Shown: piece after piece, positions 1-10,959 of the stretch
Layout of the letters: the number at the start of each line of letters is the position of its first letter
Numbering within the stretch: position 1 is the first letter of the stretch
Origin: Nymphaea colorata
Taxonomy: Eukaryota > Streptophyta > Magnoliopsida > Nymphaeales > Nymphaeaceae
Length of the DNA stretch: 64,000 nucleotides
Direction: 5' to 3'
Assembly (NCBI RefSeq): GCF_008831285.2
Contig: NC_045145.1
Coordinates: 1,488,001 to 1,552,000 of the forward strand
Made by a program: the position numbers and the translations under genes
The notes under the pieces: generated by a model
The model's database searches: none
What the model was told of the DNA's origin: nothing
Seen by the model: the letters and a program-made list of their open reading frames with translations, nothing else

Positions 1-125
1 AGTTCTCTCTCTCCCTTTTTAAAATCTTTTTCTCTCTCTTTCTTTCTTTTATTGCTTCTCTTTTAATATCTCTTTTTCTCTTTTTTCTTTTTTCTTTCTC
101 TCTTCGATTTCTCTCTCTCTCCTCC
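1..125. repeat. Pyrimidine-rich (CT) low-complexity tract
   Basis: Almost pure C/T sequence made of CTCTCT and TTTCTTT runs. A similar tract sits at about 39,640-39,850, ahead of the diverged copy of the block that follows here, so the tract belongs to the duplicated unit. No coding content. Confidence 0.8.
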
Positions 126-129
126 CCTG

Positions 130-1053
130 CCCTTACCAAGTGATGTGTAGACTACAGCCGGGTTAGGTGGCGTGCTATAACCATGGCTTCAGTTTGATTC
201 TTGGAGGGTCTTATCCTAAAGGTATTGAGGAGTAGTGTTGATCTTGGCATTAGAGATGCCATTATGAGGTCAAATGGACCGGTTCTTGTCCACCTCAATG
301 GACCGGTTCTTGTCCACCTTCTTCTCCCCTCTCCTCTATCTCCCCTCCCTTTAGACTTCTCTCTCTCCCTCTTTATATATATATATATATGTATATAGTC
401 CCATTTTGCTTCACCCAAAATCTGTCAACTTCACCAAGGCCAATATTAAGGTGCAGTAACCATGATGGTTATCAGACTACACTTGACTTGATAGCATACC
501 CATTTTCGATTTTATATGTATGTTGTGGTATGAATGACTTATCTAATTTTCTTTTCAACCATAGAGAACTCTTTTTTTTTTCATTTAACATGCATATTCA
601 CTATGCATTTATAGGATTCACGGATACCCTCACATCCACTTCTTTAAAAAACCTAAGCAAAATAAAATCGAGCCCTAATAATGTGGTAACTGAGTTAGGC
701 AAAAACCTTAACTTACATCATTATACAAAATTTCTAAAACAATTTAAAATCTTTACCATACAGAATAATGCTTAAATGAATGTGGAAATGCACCAAGAAT
801 GAACAACGCACCAGAAAAACTAAGCCTCATACTGATGGCTGGTGGACCCTTTTCCACTTTGCAAAACAAATTCCCATTGGTGAACCAAAAGAAATTTTGG
901 GATGCAAAATATGCGGCACTAGTGGTGAGAAATTTCTTCATCAAAAACGAGCTTGTAAGGTAGGTAAATGCAACACATACGATATTGTTTTTTAATTTCA
1001 TGTCATTATGGATATAAAAGTCTTGACCAAGATCATTATACAATTTGATCTAT
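130..1053 (+). repeat. Duplicated intergenic block, copy A
   Basis: This stretch is similar in order and orientation to about 39,850-41,060. Shared landmarks include the region around TTTGATTCTTGGAGGGT, a sentence-like match near CACCAAGAATGAA, and the segment around GGTGAACCAAAAGAAATTTT. The copies differ by many substitutions and indels, so the duplication is much older than the palindrome. Short open frames here have no recognisable domain and are broken in the second copy. It leads directly into the LINE. Confidence 0.7.
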
Positions 1054-2970
1054 AAACTAGTTGCTAAGTTGATGCCTGAGAGAATGAAGATTGTTTTAGC
1101 ACAATTATTGGCTCAGAACAAGGGCATCTGATCTCTCGAGTAGATTTATTCACCAACCATGCACATTGCACTTGAAGCGGTCAACAGCTTGGATAAGGGC
1201 ATATAGAGCAAATTTTTCTCCTCAAATTAGATATTCCAAAAGCCAATGGCAAAGATGGTCTTTACTGCACTTTGGTCTTTCTTTTTTTGGATCCTGTGAA
1301 GATTGGGTGAGGAAAATTATTACTTATGTTTCTACTGCTTCCTTAGTTGTCACCTTTAAGAAGGGAGGGAACCACTTTTTGTTGCCATGGAGGCCGATGA
1401 CAAACACACCCTCTCTCTCCACTTTTGTTTACTATCGTTATGCTGTGAATGTTTTATCTAGAAACCTCCAATGGCGAGTTTTATAGGGCAGGAAGCCCCT
1501 AAAATGACTTTCTTAATTTACTTCTAACCTGGGGCGCTTCTTCTCTGCAAATGACATCCTTTTATTTTTTTGGGCTGTTGTGAAAATCCACTTCTTGTTT
1601 ATACCAAGTTTTACCTGATTTCAATTCCAAAGCAGGTCTGACTATAAATTCATTTCATTTTTTTATTCATTTTAATGTTCTTGGCAACACAATGGTCATT
1701 GCAAACCAATTTTATTGACAGTTGTCTAAACTTTGCCTAACTTATTTGGGTTCCATTGTTGGTATTCTCACCCCTGACTTTGTGAGAAGCTTTGTAGAAG
1801 GGTGGACCATCCACTTACTTATATGAGAAGCATGTTCTGCAGCAAGTGGTGGGTTATTGGGTGAGAGCATTTAGACTTCCACTTATTGTACCGAACTTTA
1901 TAGAGAAGAAATTGTCATTTTATTTGGGGGGATTCTCATCATATTAAGAAACATCACTTACTTAGTTGGAAGTCTGCTTGCTCCGATACAAGAAGGTGGT
2001 CTTGGCCTTCTTGACGTCACCAACTCCTTATGTACTCTTTTCGTCAGACACCAATACTTGAATGGGAGCTTGTGAACACTGTAAAGTAATGCTTATTTCT
2101 CTTGGATATGGAAAAGCTGCCTTTTGGGGATGAGAAGAGGTTTGTTGCTTAATTTAGAAGTGTTTGGATTACAGTAAAGGTGAAAATTTGGTGTGAGGAT
2201 TGGGGTACTCATAATTCCATTAACTTGAAATGAAATGGACATAAAATAAAACATAGGAGACCCTAGATACTAGGGCGAAGCCAGCAATTTTTTTAGGAAG
2301 CGTAGAAAAGTATTTGCAAAAAATATACAAGTACTGAACAATATTTTTCAAAATTTTTATATAGCGCAAATTAAAAAAATTTAAAAATATAAGTATCATA
2401 TTTTTTCCAAAATATATGGGGGGAGGGGTCATGGCTAGAAGTGCATAACTCTATTCAAAAAGTAATCTCACAGTGGTTCAAATGCTCTTTCAAATAAATG
2501 GGTTGCAATACGCAGTGTTTATGCTTACATGTACTCTTTTGGAACATAAGAAAACAAAGAAATTCTATTATGCATCATGCCAATTTGATTCTGAGTGGTC
2601 TTGAATGTGGAGTCTGCAATGATTTAAAGGATATGATAGCTGGTATAAAGTGGAAACATCAAGAGGTGATCTTTCCTCCTTACTACAAGGTTTTGCGGTC
2701 GATCTATATGTGGTGAAATGGTGTGCAGAAAATGTCTGTATGTGGTGAAATGGTGTGCAGAAAATGGCTTTCTGTAGCTGATGTATTTTCTGTCAACAAG
2801 ATTGAAATGAGGCTGTAATCCATTTGTATAGTGAGGTTGGTTTTTTTCCTATCTTCTTTTTGGTTAGTTGTAGTTTCTATCTTTGTATTTGAGGTTTATG
2901 TCTCTCTTCTTTTTTGTTTGTTCTAGCTCAGGTATCTTGTTTTTTGTTATCTGTTATATTGTTAATAAAA
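1054..2970 (+). pseudogene. Degraded LINE (L1-type) reverse transcriptase and 3' end
   Basis: Translation in shifting frames gives typical plant LINE sequence: KLVAKLMPERMKIVLAQLL, then LEAVNSLDKGI, then a palm-like segment FSANDILLFFWAVVK where a FADD-type box is expected, then EGGLGLLDVTNSL. The C-terminal part (about 2,498-2,716) has the FWNIRKQRNSIMHHANLIL stretch common near the end of plant LINE ORF2, followed by a T-rich 3' untranslated region to about 2,970. Many stops and frameshifts make it dead. The first 436 bases lie outside the palindrome and the rest inside the left arm with no break in homology. A 30-base segment containing GTGGTGAAATGGTGTGCAGA is tandemly doubled near 2,708-2,766, and this is shared by the right-arm copy. 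Confidence 0.8.
2262..2442. mobile_element. Relic of a small CAGGGGCGAAGCCAGC-type hAT MITE
   Basis: The motif GGGCGAAGCCAGCAATTTTT followed by an AT-rich core and a G-rich end near GGGGGGAGGGGTCATGGC is the layout of a short hAT-like MITE family. Relatives are at 20,261-20,407, at 41,708-41,965, at 50,443-50,600 and, in altered form, near 4,120-4,260. It lies inside the LINE in both arms and in the 41.7 kb copy. Ends are too eroded here to define a target duplication. Confidence 0.45.
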
Positions 2971-3016
2971 ATTTTTGGGACACCTAAACTCGTAGCAACG
3001 ACGTTGCTTCGCCATG

Positions 3017-3200
3017 TAGGGCTGCACATGCGTCGAGCCCAAGCTTGTCCCTCTTGAGCTTGACTTGATTATACAACATCAAGCTCGAGCTCGACTCCCT
3101 TAACTTGCTTAACTCATTTATGGCCTAACTTGTTATTTAAAACTTGTTCACGTCAACTCGTTCAATTCATGTATGACACCAAAGCAAAACTTGTTACCTC
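3017..3200. mobile_element. Truncated hAT-like element of the CGAGCTCGAG family
   Basis: It starts with TAGGGCTGCACATG, the same terminal sequence as the complete elements at 6,206 and 9,259, and continues with the family's GAGCTCGA-rich core. No second terminus or 8-bp duplication is visible, so the right end is probably lost. Mirror copy at about 32,290-32,467. Confidence 0.55.
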
Positions 3201-4640
3201 GAGTTGAAAGGAAAATTGGTTTCCTTGTGATGCAAACTGGGGTATGATTGTCCTGTAGTACCAAGATATTCTTTTTAGTGCTGTAAGTTAAATGGGCAAA
3301 CAACTTAAAATTTGAAACTTAATCACAAAGTTGCACACCAATAAGAACAAATTCTATGGTAAAACCATGAAAACAAGGGGTTTCTGCACCCCCCCCTTTT
3401 CTCCCTCTCTCTCTTCACAAGGACAAATTGTCAATGTGACAAATTGAAGAGAACATGTGGTTCCATTTGTATCTTTGTAAAAGCAGTTCCATTCTCTCCC
3501 CAACCTTGCGTGGCATATGTTTTCGTGGAACTGAATAGCCACCTATAACTTTTCGTGGAACCACCTTCAATGATGCCATAAACACTTCTAGAAAGCCTTA
3601 GAGGACTAAGTTTAAGGGGGCGTATGACCACCTTGTGTTATAGAAACAAAATTTCACCTTCAACTAGAATTGGAATGAAACTTCCAACTCTAGTTTCCCT
3701 TTGATAGACTGGAACTTTGGTATTAAAATTGAAAATTATGTGTTTGATAGAGCAAGAACTAAAATTCTGGAATTGGTGTATTAAAATCATCATAATTTCC
3801 TTTATATCTCTACACCTCATAAAGCACTTCTAGTGGTCATCTCTAAAGATTTGGAACCATCCTCCTTTAGTCAAGCCGTTAAGCACCAATGTTAGTGTGA
3901 CGCCATGGCTGCTTAATTTAAGGCACAAGAAGAGAATGAAACATGAGATTTGGTGCATACTCTAAAAAATGTAAAACCCATGGGGAATAAGTGGGTTTAC
4001 CGAATTAAATACAATTCTAAAGCAAGTGTGCAGAATGATCCAAGGCTTTCTTGCCTTGTTCCATGAAGTTAAAGAATCCTTCTCCCTTTTGCCGAGCTCA
4101 AGCCTTTAGTTGTCGTCTAGACTTGGGGCAGAGGGAGGGGGGGCCGCCTAGCCATGGCCCCACCCTAACTAACTTAAAAAGAAAATTTACATTAGAAAAA
4201 TAAAATATTGTTAGTTGTGCAATGTATTTTTTTTATTTCGGTTCAGTTTGGCCCTACCCAGATCTGAGGTTGAACTATTTGGCCCGCCCTAGAAAATGTA
4301 TGACCTTTCAGAACACGCTGGAAAGTTCGGTTAAAATGTTACCTTTGTGTAAATACTTTGTGGTGTGTCATAGAAGGTTCCCAGTTGGCGGCTTGCTTTT
4401 TAACTATACCTATATAATATCTGATCCACAAATCAGATTTCAATATTCTTTTTAAAATGTTATAGATTTCAGCACATGAGCATATCCATATGTCACTGGA
4501 TGAGTAAAATATATATATTTATCTTGGAAAGTTTCCCTAGAAAATGAGAATAATTCTTAAAAGGGGAATAAACCTGAAAATATGTAATTAATAATGTTTG
4601 GTCGATGTAAATAAAATTATTCTCTTATCACTGTTTTTTT
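3201..4640. other. Intergenic sequence without a recognised gene
   Basis: AT-rich sequence with short open frames that show no domain. It contains a poly-C run near 3,390 and a MITE-like stretch near 3,640-3,850 whose mirror is at 31,620-31,850. A G-rich segment at 4,120-4,165 resembles an eroded MITE end. Nothing coding is supported. Confidence 0.5.
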
Positions 4641-4945
4641 GACTGCTGGATGCTTTGGATTAAATTCATTTCGTAATTGTCTTTTTTTTGCTTTAGTTAT
4701 GAATACCCTTTGTCTATCATAAAAAAAAAACGATGTTCTCGTCATTTTGTCTCTTTTACTGGTGGATATTATGGATTAAATTCATATTACAACTGACTTT
4801 TTCCTTTGCTTTAGTTTATACAAATACACTTGGTTTATCGTAAGAAAATGATGCTCCTGTCACCGTGTTTTCTTAACTAATGGATGGTTTGGATTAAATT
4901 CATTTCACAACTGTGCTTTTTGCTTTAGTTTATATGAATACCTTG
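4641..4945 (+). repeat. Three diverged tandem units of about 117 bp
   Basis: The core GGATTAAATTCAT recurs at about 4,655, 4,772 and 4,889. Each time it is preceded by a CTGNTGGAT-like stretch and followed by a TGCTTTAGTT stretch and a variable A- or T-run. The three units differ from each other by many substitutions, so the array is old. Mirror copy at about 30,540-30,850. Confidence 0.7.
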
Positions 4946-6197
4946 AAAAGCCAAACACTACCCTAGAAGCGATTGCATACACTGTCAACTTCGTGTTGTC
5001 CAATGCTTCGATAATGTTTTCAGATGATCATATATCACAATCACATGTCTATCACAACAAATCTCTATACATTGTCACTCGTGCTAGGGGATGTCCATCT
5101 CTTATATTCTTGTTGATGGCAGGAGTAGTCTCAACATCATGCTAAAAAAGATAGTTAAGGTGTTAGCAATAAAGGCTGAAGAATATTAACTTGAACAATT
5201 GAGAAATATGGTCTTGACAACCACTCACACATAGAAAAGCACAATTATTCTTGAAATATTCATCAATTATCTTACCCATTCCACCTTGTGTATATGCAAT
5301 CACAACTACATATTAGACGAATAAGAGACCAGAAGGACTCACCGATCTTTCAACAATTTGATTTACATTCTCATATAATACCCATCACGTACATTATATT
5401 CTCACCACAGCCATAATTTCTCGGATAACACTATCACATATTTTTTAAATTATTGGCATTTTATTTTTTTAACGTTTTAAAGTGAGAAAAATAATTAATG
5501 TTGAGACAACCTTAAAATTTTAAACAAATAATTTCTTAAAAAATAATGACTGTCTGGAGAAAAAAAGAAGGGCCACTATCAATTTGTTCTTGATAACTTG
5601 ATTGGGATTTTAAGAGGAAAAGAAAATACGAGCCATCTAAAGGTCGTAGGCTGAACCACAAGCAAGTGGGCAAAGGTACAACAAAAATAAAAAGAAAAAA
5701 ATTGACTTTGTCTTCATGAGTGCTTCTTGCATCACTTGTTCTAAACCTCAACTGCAGCCTTCTGTGCAAGAAATCAAGAAAGCCCACTTGAAAGGAAATA
5801 GCTGAAAAGACTAGTAGCAACACCTAGCCCTGGCTATGTAATTGGTCTGACCCAACCTTGTGTGGCTAGTGCCACTTGATCATGCTCTATTGCTATTGTT
5901 AGACCTTTCACATCCCATTCTGAGCTCATAGTTCTGTTAAACAGAGTTTGTTGAAAGACATCCTGATCCTGAGTCTAAATATGAAACACACTGTAATGAT
6001 CATGGGGACGTCACCATGAGTTTGGCAAGGTTGATGGCATTCCCTCGCAGCAGGAACAAGTTGTACTTCTAGTCAATGGTCAGATCACAAAACTTGGATG
6101 GGATAAATAAAATTTTGGATTTAAAAAAAAAAAGTTCATGCATCCAAACTTTTTACATAATACAATGAGGAATCCGACAAATGTGAGAAAGAGGAAG
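4946..6197. other. Intergenic block shared with 42.7-43.2, 48.3-48.6 and 52.8-53.2 kb
   Basis: No gene is recognised. About 5,310-5,610 resembles 52,880-53,150. About 5,740-6,010 resembles 48,330-48,620, and also 42,930-43,160 in the opposite orientation. Shared landmarks include CTCAACTGCAGC, CTAGTGCCACTTGATC and TGAGCTCATRGTTCTGT. The open frame on the minus strand at 5,536-5,823 is not conserved in the diverged copies and is unlikely to be real. Confidence 0.65.
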
Positions 6198-6205
6198 TGT
6201 AGGTG

Positions 6206-6914
6206 TAGGGCTGCACAACGAGTCGAGCCAACTCGGGCTCGACTCAAACTCGCTCGAGTAAACTCGACTCGAGCTCGACTCGTTCTTTATAAAGGTCAAG
6301 CTCGAGCCTAAATATAAACTTGAGTATATTAATGAGTCAAGTTCGAATTAGTCGAACTCGACTCGATTAAACTCAACTCAGCTAGACTTTAATCTCATTT
6401 TTTAGTTTTCGTTTTTAATTTTCCCTCTTTTTTTCCTTCCACCCATGCAGCTTAATCTCATTTTCTTTTTGATGTTTTTTAATTTTCCCTCTTTTTTTTC
6501 CCTTTATTCACCCAGGCAGCCACGTTTCTTTCAAACCTCATTATTTTACCCCACTTTCATTATTACAATTTTCAATCACCCAATCACTTTTTCATTTTCC
6601 CCCTTTTTCTCTTTCCTCACCACGCTCACGTTCATTTTTCCTCCTTTTTCTCTCTATTCTCAACACACCACCTTTCCTCCTCCCCACATCGTCAGCAGTG
6701 AAAAAGGAAGACACCTTGAGGGCGAACTTGTCAAAGCAGCGTGGAAACAAGTTTAAAGAGCGGCTCAAGTTGAGCTCAAGCTGAAAGGCAGTCACTCGAG
6801 TCGAGCTCGAGCTGAAGTTGTGAAGCTCGTGTCGAGCTCAAGCTGACTAAACATGAGTCGATCCGAGCCCGAGCCGGCTGAGCTCGAGCTCGACTTGGCT
6901 CATGTGCGACCCTA
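6206..6914. mobile_element. hAT-like non-autonomous element, 709 bp, with 8-bp target duplication
   Basis: Termini are TAGGGCTGCACAACGAG and, reverse complemented, TAGGGTCGCACATGAG, giving imperfect inverted ends. The flanks TGTAGGTG (6,198-6,205) and TGCAGGAG (6,915-6,922) match at 6 of 8 positions. The diverged block at 42,725-43,165 has an uninterrupted junction with one copy (CACCTACA, reverse strand), so it is a natural empty site. The interior is rich in GAGCTCGA and its reverse, and holds a C/T-rich stretch. It encodes no transposase. TAGGG ends with 8-bp duplications fit the hAT superfamily. Mirror copy at 28,579-29,276. Confidence 0.8.
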
Positions 6915-7163
6915 TGCAGGAGATGTAGAAGTTTGTAGTTTGCGAATTTTTCCAGATTTATTTAACACCAATCATAGACCTTGCCAGCCTGTAGAGCACT
7001 TCCTTCGTCTTCCTTCTCTTTCATTTTGAGATTTAAGCAATGGTGGACCTAAGTTTATTTGGCCTTACTTCCTCTTCCTCTCGTTCCATTTTTGGATTTC
7101 TAGTTCTCTTCCTTTGCTAGCTCTTTCTTCTACGAAGAAAAGAAAAAAAAAACAGAGGAGGAG

Positions 7164-8212
7164 ATGACAACAGTAATCAACACCATTGTCCAAACACCTA
7201 TTTCTATTCTGTTGGAGGCTGTAGCCAGCTTGTTGGAAGAAAAGGTGGATCTAATCTTGAATGCAGATGACGATCTCGAGGAGCTGCAGGAGAAGGTGAG
7301 ATGCTTCCAAAAGGCACTCAAAGTCACATATCACAAGCCCTTTTTCAGCAATGAGCATAACAGAGATCTGGAGGGACAGCTGAAGGATGTTTTCTATGAT
7401 GCTACCAAACCACAACTGCACTTTGCAAAAGGGACAAGGTAAGCAAGCCCTGGACCACTTTGTTCTCTTGCTTTAAAGAACATGTATCTGCATGTTACCA
7501 ACTTGGGAATGAAATTAAAAACATCAACCAAAGGCTTAATGAAATGGAACAACATAAGGAATTGGTGGATTTGCTCAACACAACACCAAAATTTAGGAGT
7601 GACGTTCCTATTGGTGGTGAACATGACAATTCTCGAGAGACAACCCATCTCATAGGTATTGCACAACCACCCATGCGTAGGGCAGATGATAAAGAGAAAG
7701 TAAAAGAACTCTTGTTTGATGGCTTTAAAGAGAGTAGTGCGCTTGGAAAAGATAGTGTTTCTATTGTATCTGTTGTAGGTCAAGGTGCGATTGGGAAAAC
7801 AACTCTTGCAAAAATGGTTTTTAATGAAGTCAAAGAACAGTTTGGGAACCGCAGCTGGTGGGTTTGTGTTTCATAGAAGCCAAATTGCATGGGTTTGCTG
7901 AAAAAGATACTAAAGGAAGTATGGAAGGGATCGGCCAGAGAACTTAGGGGTGCCACTTCCTTGAGTGATTTGTGCACATTCTTACAGAATGAGCTGTCAA
8001 AGAGCAAGTTCTTATTGGTCTTAGATGATGTATGGGAATTGGATGGTTGGTGGGGAGACTCAGCAGGCATCCTGTTGGGAGGTGCAAAGGAAAGCAAGAT
8101 TTTGATCACTAATAGAAAGGTAGAAGTCTCCCAAGCGATTGGTGCTAAAATTCATAAATTGCCACAAATGTGTTTCGATGAAATTTGGAGCTTGTTTCTG
8201 CGTGTGGTGTGA
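7164..8212 (+). pseudogene. CNL resistance-gene fragment (CC plus partial NB-ARC), broken
   Basis: CNL proteins are cytoplasmic immune receptors: the coiled coil signals and NB-ARC binds ATP/ADP. The ATG at 7,164 follows a purine-rich leader and opens a coiled-coil-like N-terminus (LLEAVASLLEEKVDLILNAD), with a stop at 7,440. A second frame from about 7,460 carries the linker and the P-loop VGQGAIGKTTLAKMVF (about 7,772-7,819) and the RNBS-A-like WWVCVS, ending in TAG at 7,874. A third frame carries kinase-2 KFLLVLDDVWE (about 8,010-8,042) and RNBS-B KILITNRK. Homology ends at about 8,207 in a TE-like repeat, so GLPL, MHD and all LRRs are missing. The left copy has one A more than the right copy near 7,903. 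The domain assignment is sure; loss of function is very likely. Confidence 0.9.
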
Positions 8213-8960
8213 ATACATTTGATTTGGATCGGCTATCTAACTAAAATGATCGAAACAAATTGGATATGGAAAAAAATTTAATATCCGACAAAGAAATCAG
8301 ATCGGATTTGGATTTAGGAAATGACATCTGATAAATTTTGATGCGGACTGGATGTACATAAATATCTAATTGGATTCGGAAACTGATTCAGGTTGGATTT
8401 AGTTTTGAATAAATATTCCATATCTAATGCTCTTATATTTTGAAAATTGGCAAAATTCAGTTCAAAATTCGGATTCAGATATTACTATAAAAATTGGATT
8501 CAGATTGTGAGATCGAATTTTGGATTCAGATTGGGATATGACTTTTCTTCATTCATATTAAAATCTGATTCCGGATTCGAATCAGAATATGTTAATATCC
8601 GAAAAAGTAGGTATGATTAAGGGTATATCTCATTCGAATCCAACCCGTCGGCATCCCATCACAGCATTGCTTCAATTTTATTCAAAATCATATTTCTTGT
8701 ACTCGATCATCAATGGTTTGGAGCATTGGATTCAATTCTTTTGTATTTGAGCTAAAAGGATTGTGTCTATTTGGATTTGAATTTGGGCTTTATCTTTTAA
8801 AGCTGAATTTGGATCTGATAGCATAAGATCCCAAAATTAAACATAACCGGGTTGAATCTTTAGTAGATCGAATTTGGCTACGAAGGAATCATTTTTTAAC
8901 TAGATCCAGTTAAATGGATTCAAAATCAGGTTGATAATCAGATATATCCAACCTAATTAA
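8213..8960. repeat. GGATTCGGAT-rich transposon-like repeat truncating the CNL fragment
   Basis: Dense in GGATTCGGAT, TATCCGA and related words, on both strands. The same vocabulary fills the complete hAT-like element at 9,866-10,357 and stretches near 38,640-39,030 and 48,770-49,060. One probable end is GGCATCCC at about 8,651-8,658. I could not find a matching target duplication. It directly replaces the 3' part of the CNL gene. Mirror copy at about 26,530-27,280. Confidence 0.6.
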
Positions 8961-8989
8961 TTCCTTATGCATGAATTATCGTCAACAGA

Positions 8990-9190
8990 AAGGAACTCTC
9001 CCTCTCTCTCTCTCTCTAGATTTGCGAAATTTTTTTTCCTCCCATTCTTTTTTTTCCATTTTCGTGTGTAAAGACAGAGAGAGACAGACAGACAGACAGA
9101 CAGGGGGAGAGAGAGAAAATGGGAGGAGAAAATTTTTGAGAGAGAGAGAGAGGCAGAAGGCATGCTACAAGGAATAAAGGGAGATCTCTC
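8990..9190. repeat. CT/GA hairpin-forming microsatellite pair
   Basis: A CTCTCTCT tract followed by TTTTTTTTCCTCCCATTC is answered about 75 bases later by ATGGGAGGAGAAAATTTTT and a GAGAGAGA tract, so the segment can fold back on itself. It also contains four to five copies of GACA. Mirror copy near 26,300-26,510. Confidence 0.65.
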
Positions 9191-9258
9191 TCTTTTTGTC
9201 TATCTCAACACCCTTTTTCCACTGATGGATGTAGTGACCAGAATCAATGACTTGCTAG

Positions 9259-9474
9259 CACTGCACACGAGCCCAGCTCGAATTGGCTCCACTCAGAAAA
9301 CTCAAGCTTGAGGTCCACCTCGACTCATTGAGCTCGGTTATCCTAAGTATGACTCGTTTCTTTTAATTTATTTAACTCAATCGAGTCGTTTATAAACATG
9401 CAGAGTTGGAGTCTGTGTTTTGACGAGCGTGTTCGAGTCGAGCTCAAGCTGGCTTGACTCGTTGTGGAGCCCTA
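9259..9474. mobile_element. hAT-like MITE of the CGAGCTCGAG family, 216 bp
   Basis: One end is GTTGTGGAGCCCTA, reverse complement TAGGGCTCCACAAC. The other is CACTGCACACGAGCC, which looks like the family terminus with a small deletion. Flanks CTTGCTAG (9,251-9,258) and CTTGCTAT (9,475-9,482) match at 7 of 8 bases. The interior has the same GAGCTCGA words as the 709-bp element. Mirror copy at 26,020-26,235. Confidence 0.7.
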
Positions 9475-9865
9475 CTTGCTATGAAGAAAAAAAGTCCAGT
9501 GATCGACAGCTGCCCCTCTTTTCAGGTTTATATCACATCTGCGCTCTTCGCTTGTTTACCTATCTGTATTCTCTCTCTTTCCTCTTTTTGTGCATTTAAG
9601 TGAATATTACATTGCTTGTTCATTGGGTTACTTTCAAACTTTTCAATTTTTTTTTCTTGTGGGGCAAAGGAGCATCATTTAAGTGACGGAATATATAAAA
9701 GAATTTGCTCTGAAATGTGGATGGTGTAAGTGAAACAACCATTGCCACGAAGGAAAACTTGAACCAATTTCTAACATGGCTAGTATCACAATGTGTGTTT
9801 ACAAAAAAATATTTTAAACAATATTTGAACATCCTAATATTTAGTAAGCGTCAAACTAATATAAA

Positions 9866-10357
9866 TAATGATGTCAACAAATCATATTCAAATTGGATAT
9901 ACTCTTAACTTATCCATTTATCAGATATCCAAATATTCAGATTCAAATACAAACAAGGAAAAGTCATATCCGAATCCAAATCCAAAATCCAATTTCACTA
10001 TCTGCATCCCACTTTAAAATTCATATCTGAATTCGAATCCTAGTCCAAATTCTGAACCGAATTTAACCGACTTTCAAAATGTAAAAGCATTGGATATAAG
10101 ATATTTGTTGAACTGAATCCATATCCGAATCCGATCGGATGTCATTTCTTAAATCTGAATCCGATCCGATTACTTAATCGGATATTAATTTTGTTTTGGA
10201 AACGGTTCGATATTGTTGAACTGAATCCATATCCAAATCCGATCAGATATCATTTCTTAAATCTGAATCCGATCCGATTACTTAATCGGATATTAATTTT
10301 TTCTTGGAAACGGTTCGGTAGGATATCTAATCCAAATTGAACATAATGGCATCCCTA
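9866..10357. mobile_element. hAT-like element with TATCCGAATCC words, 492 bp
   Basis: Ends are TAATGATGTCAAC and, reverse complemented, TAGGGATGCCATTATG. Flanks AATATAAA (9,858-9,865) and AATATGAA (10,358-10,365) match at 7 of 8 bases. Inside, a 108-bp unit is present twice in tandem (about 10,105-10,212 and 10,213-10,318). There is no coding capacity. Mirror copy at 25,136-25,627. Confidence 0.7.
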
Positions 10358-10371
10358 AATATGAATCATGT

Positions 10372-10632
10372 TTCAATTCCAGTTATTTTTATCAAAGTTT
10401 TCAATGCTGCAACGATATCTTCTCTTCAATTGAAGAAAGGTCTGAAGCACGGTGAAGACACGTACTTGGTGGCAATCAGGGAAGTGCCTATAGACTCTCC
10501 TCGTTTGGTCCCAGAGGTGCTTGCACCTATCGTAGGGGAATTCACAGGGACAATGCCTGCGGAGCTCCCTAGATGGCTGCCACCGACGTGAAGTGGATCA
10601 TGCAATAGAACTGATTCCTGGTGCCAATGCAC
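10372..10632 (+). pseudogene. Ty3/gypsy pol fragment (protease-RT linker)
   Basis: The frame LKHGEDTYLVAIREVPID, then LVPEVLAPIVGEFTGTMPAE and LPRWLPP, followed after a one-base shift by REVDHAIELIPGA, matches the linker just before reverse transcriptase in plant Ty3/gypsy polyproteins. Only this linker is present: no protease or RT motif is seen beside it. The shift near 10,588 breaks the frame. It is sandwiched between a hAT-like element and a GC-rich element. Mirror copy at 24,861-25,121 differs by an A-to-V codon. Confidence 0.75.
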
Positions 10633-10959
10633 TTAATAGAAGATGAATGATCATTTGTTTAGCCCTTCAAAAAACAAAATGGCAAACACCAAAGATCACC
10701 ACTCTTACAGCCTGCTCGTTCTTCAGGATTAGTCTTGATGCTCACCTGAAACACATGCCCAGAACAACCATATAAAATCTTATTTCATTCAACATAGAGT
10801 AAAATAAAAAACCATGTAATGTGAATTTTAAAAATGTATACAGGCATCCTAGCAGTGCCATTAATGAGAACTCCAAATTAGGTGACCATTTGCAAGTTTA
10901 TCGTGTGCAACAATGGGGAAAACACAACTCATGCACTATCGGTGAAACACAAAATCTAC

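Noticed and set aside
4641-4945. Evenly spaced repeats considered as a CRISPR-like array
   Set aside because: This is a plant nuclear sequence; the units are 117 bp, diverged and lack repeat-spacer structure.
7394-7783. Long minus-strand frame, exactly mirrored at 27,710-28,099
   Set aside because: It is antisense to the CNL P-loop region. Its conservation only reflects the identity of the palindrome arms.
7164-8212. The CNL fragment as a functional truncated receptor (CC-NB decoy)
   Set aside because: Frameshifts and stops inside both the coiled coil and NB-ARC, shared by both arms, make a stable product unlikely.
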